From an uncultured Clostridia bacterium (GTDB lineage Bacteria; Bacillota; Clostridia; Oscillospirales; Oscillospiraceae): DNA of 55,288 nt. Below, one piece after another: positions 55,242 to 55,288 of this stretch. Each line of letters begins with the position of its first letter. The first letter of the stretch is position 1. A program made the translations under genes and the position numbers. The notes below the pieces were generated by a model, which did no database searches, was not told the DNA's origin, and saw only the letters and a program-made list of their open reading frames with translations. The stretch covers positions 1 to 55,288 of the forward strand of contig CAMUYE010000003.1 in the NCBI GenBank assembly GCA_947164825.1, written 5' to 3'.

Positions 55242-55288
55242 ACCCGTACCGGATTCGAACCGATGTTAAAGGCGTGAGAGGCCTCTGT
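55237..55288 (-). tRNA. tRNA-Glu(CTC), 3' portion, truncated at window edge
   Basis: Minus strand ACAGAGGC CTCTCAC GCCTTTAACATCGGTTCGAATCCGGTACGGGTCACCA: anticodon loop CTCTCAC (anticodon CTC), T-arm ATCGG-TTCGAAT-CCGGT, encoded CCA. Confidence 0.9.

Overview
The window looks like a chromosomal, mostly housekeeping segment of a Clostridia (Oscillospiraceae/Ruminococcaceae-like) genome; taxonomy is inferred from gene content and style only. From left to right it contains: a truncated sigma-70 gene with a membrane-spanning C-terminus; S9, M42, M28 and M18 peptidases; a glycogen operon glgB-glgC-glgD-glgA; NUDIX, TetR, TrkA-C and aldo/keto reductase genes; a DUF4358-MBOAT-DHHW operon and a second transglutaminase-DUF4358-DHHW operon; a GtrII-like glucosyltransferase; SPFH, lysS and greA; a GNAT; S41 and M23 peptidases with ftsX and ftsE; a CdaR/PucR-type regulator; rsuA; a BlaI regulator with two tandem BlaR1/M56 genes; an HMA protein; recD2-comF; mreB; AIM24; queT with a convincing preQ1-I riboswitch; an SLH / L,D-transpeptidase with about 35 DP(T/A) repeats; rplA-rplK-nusG-secE-rpmG; ruvX; an AEC transporter; and the 3' half of tRNA-Glu(CTC). 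I see no prophage, CRISPR, defence island or biosynthetic cluster. The most unusual content is a dense, modular repeat ecology. (1) Palindromes whose stems differ from copy to copy but stay self-complementary, with a fixed CCTACGG/GCTACA tail, nearly all in one orientation. (2) Degenerate 7-bp tandem repeats of at least five different unit sequences. (3) An array of constant ATGAAGT/ACTTCAT 7-mers separated by unrelated hairpins between comF and mreB. (4) In-frame insertion of such palindromes inside protein-coding genes (lysS, HutD-like, GtrII-like, comF), and gene stop codons supplied by repeats (M28, S41, comF, DUF4830). I consider this the best candidate for an under-described system in the window.
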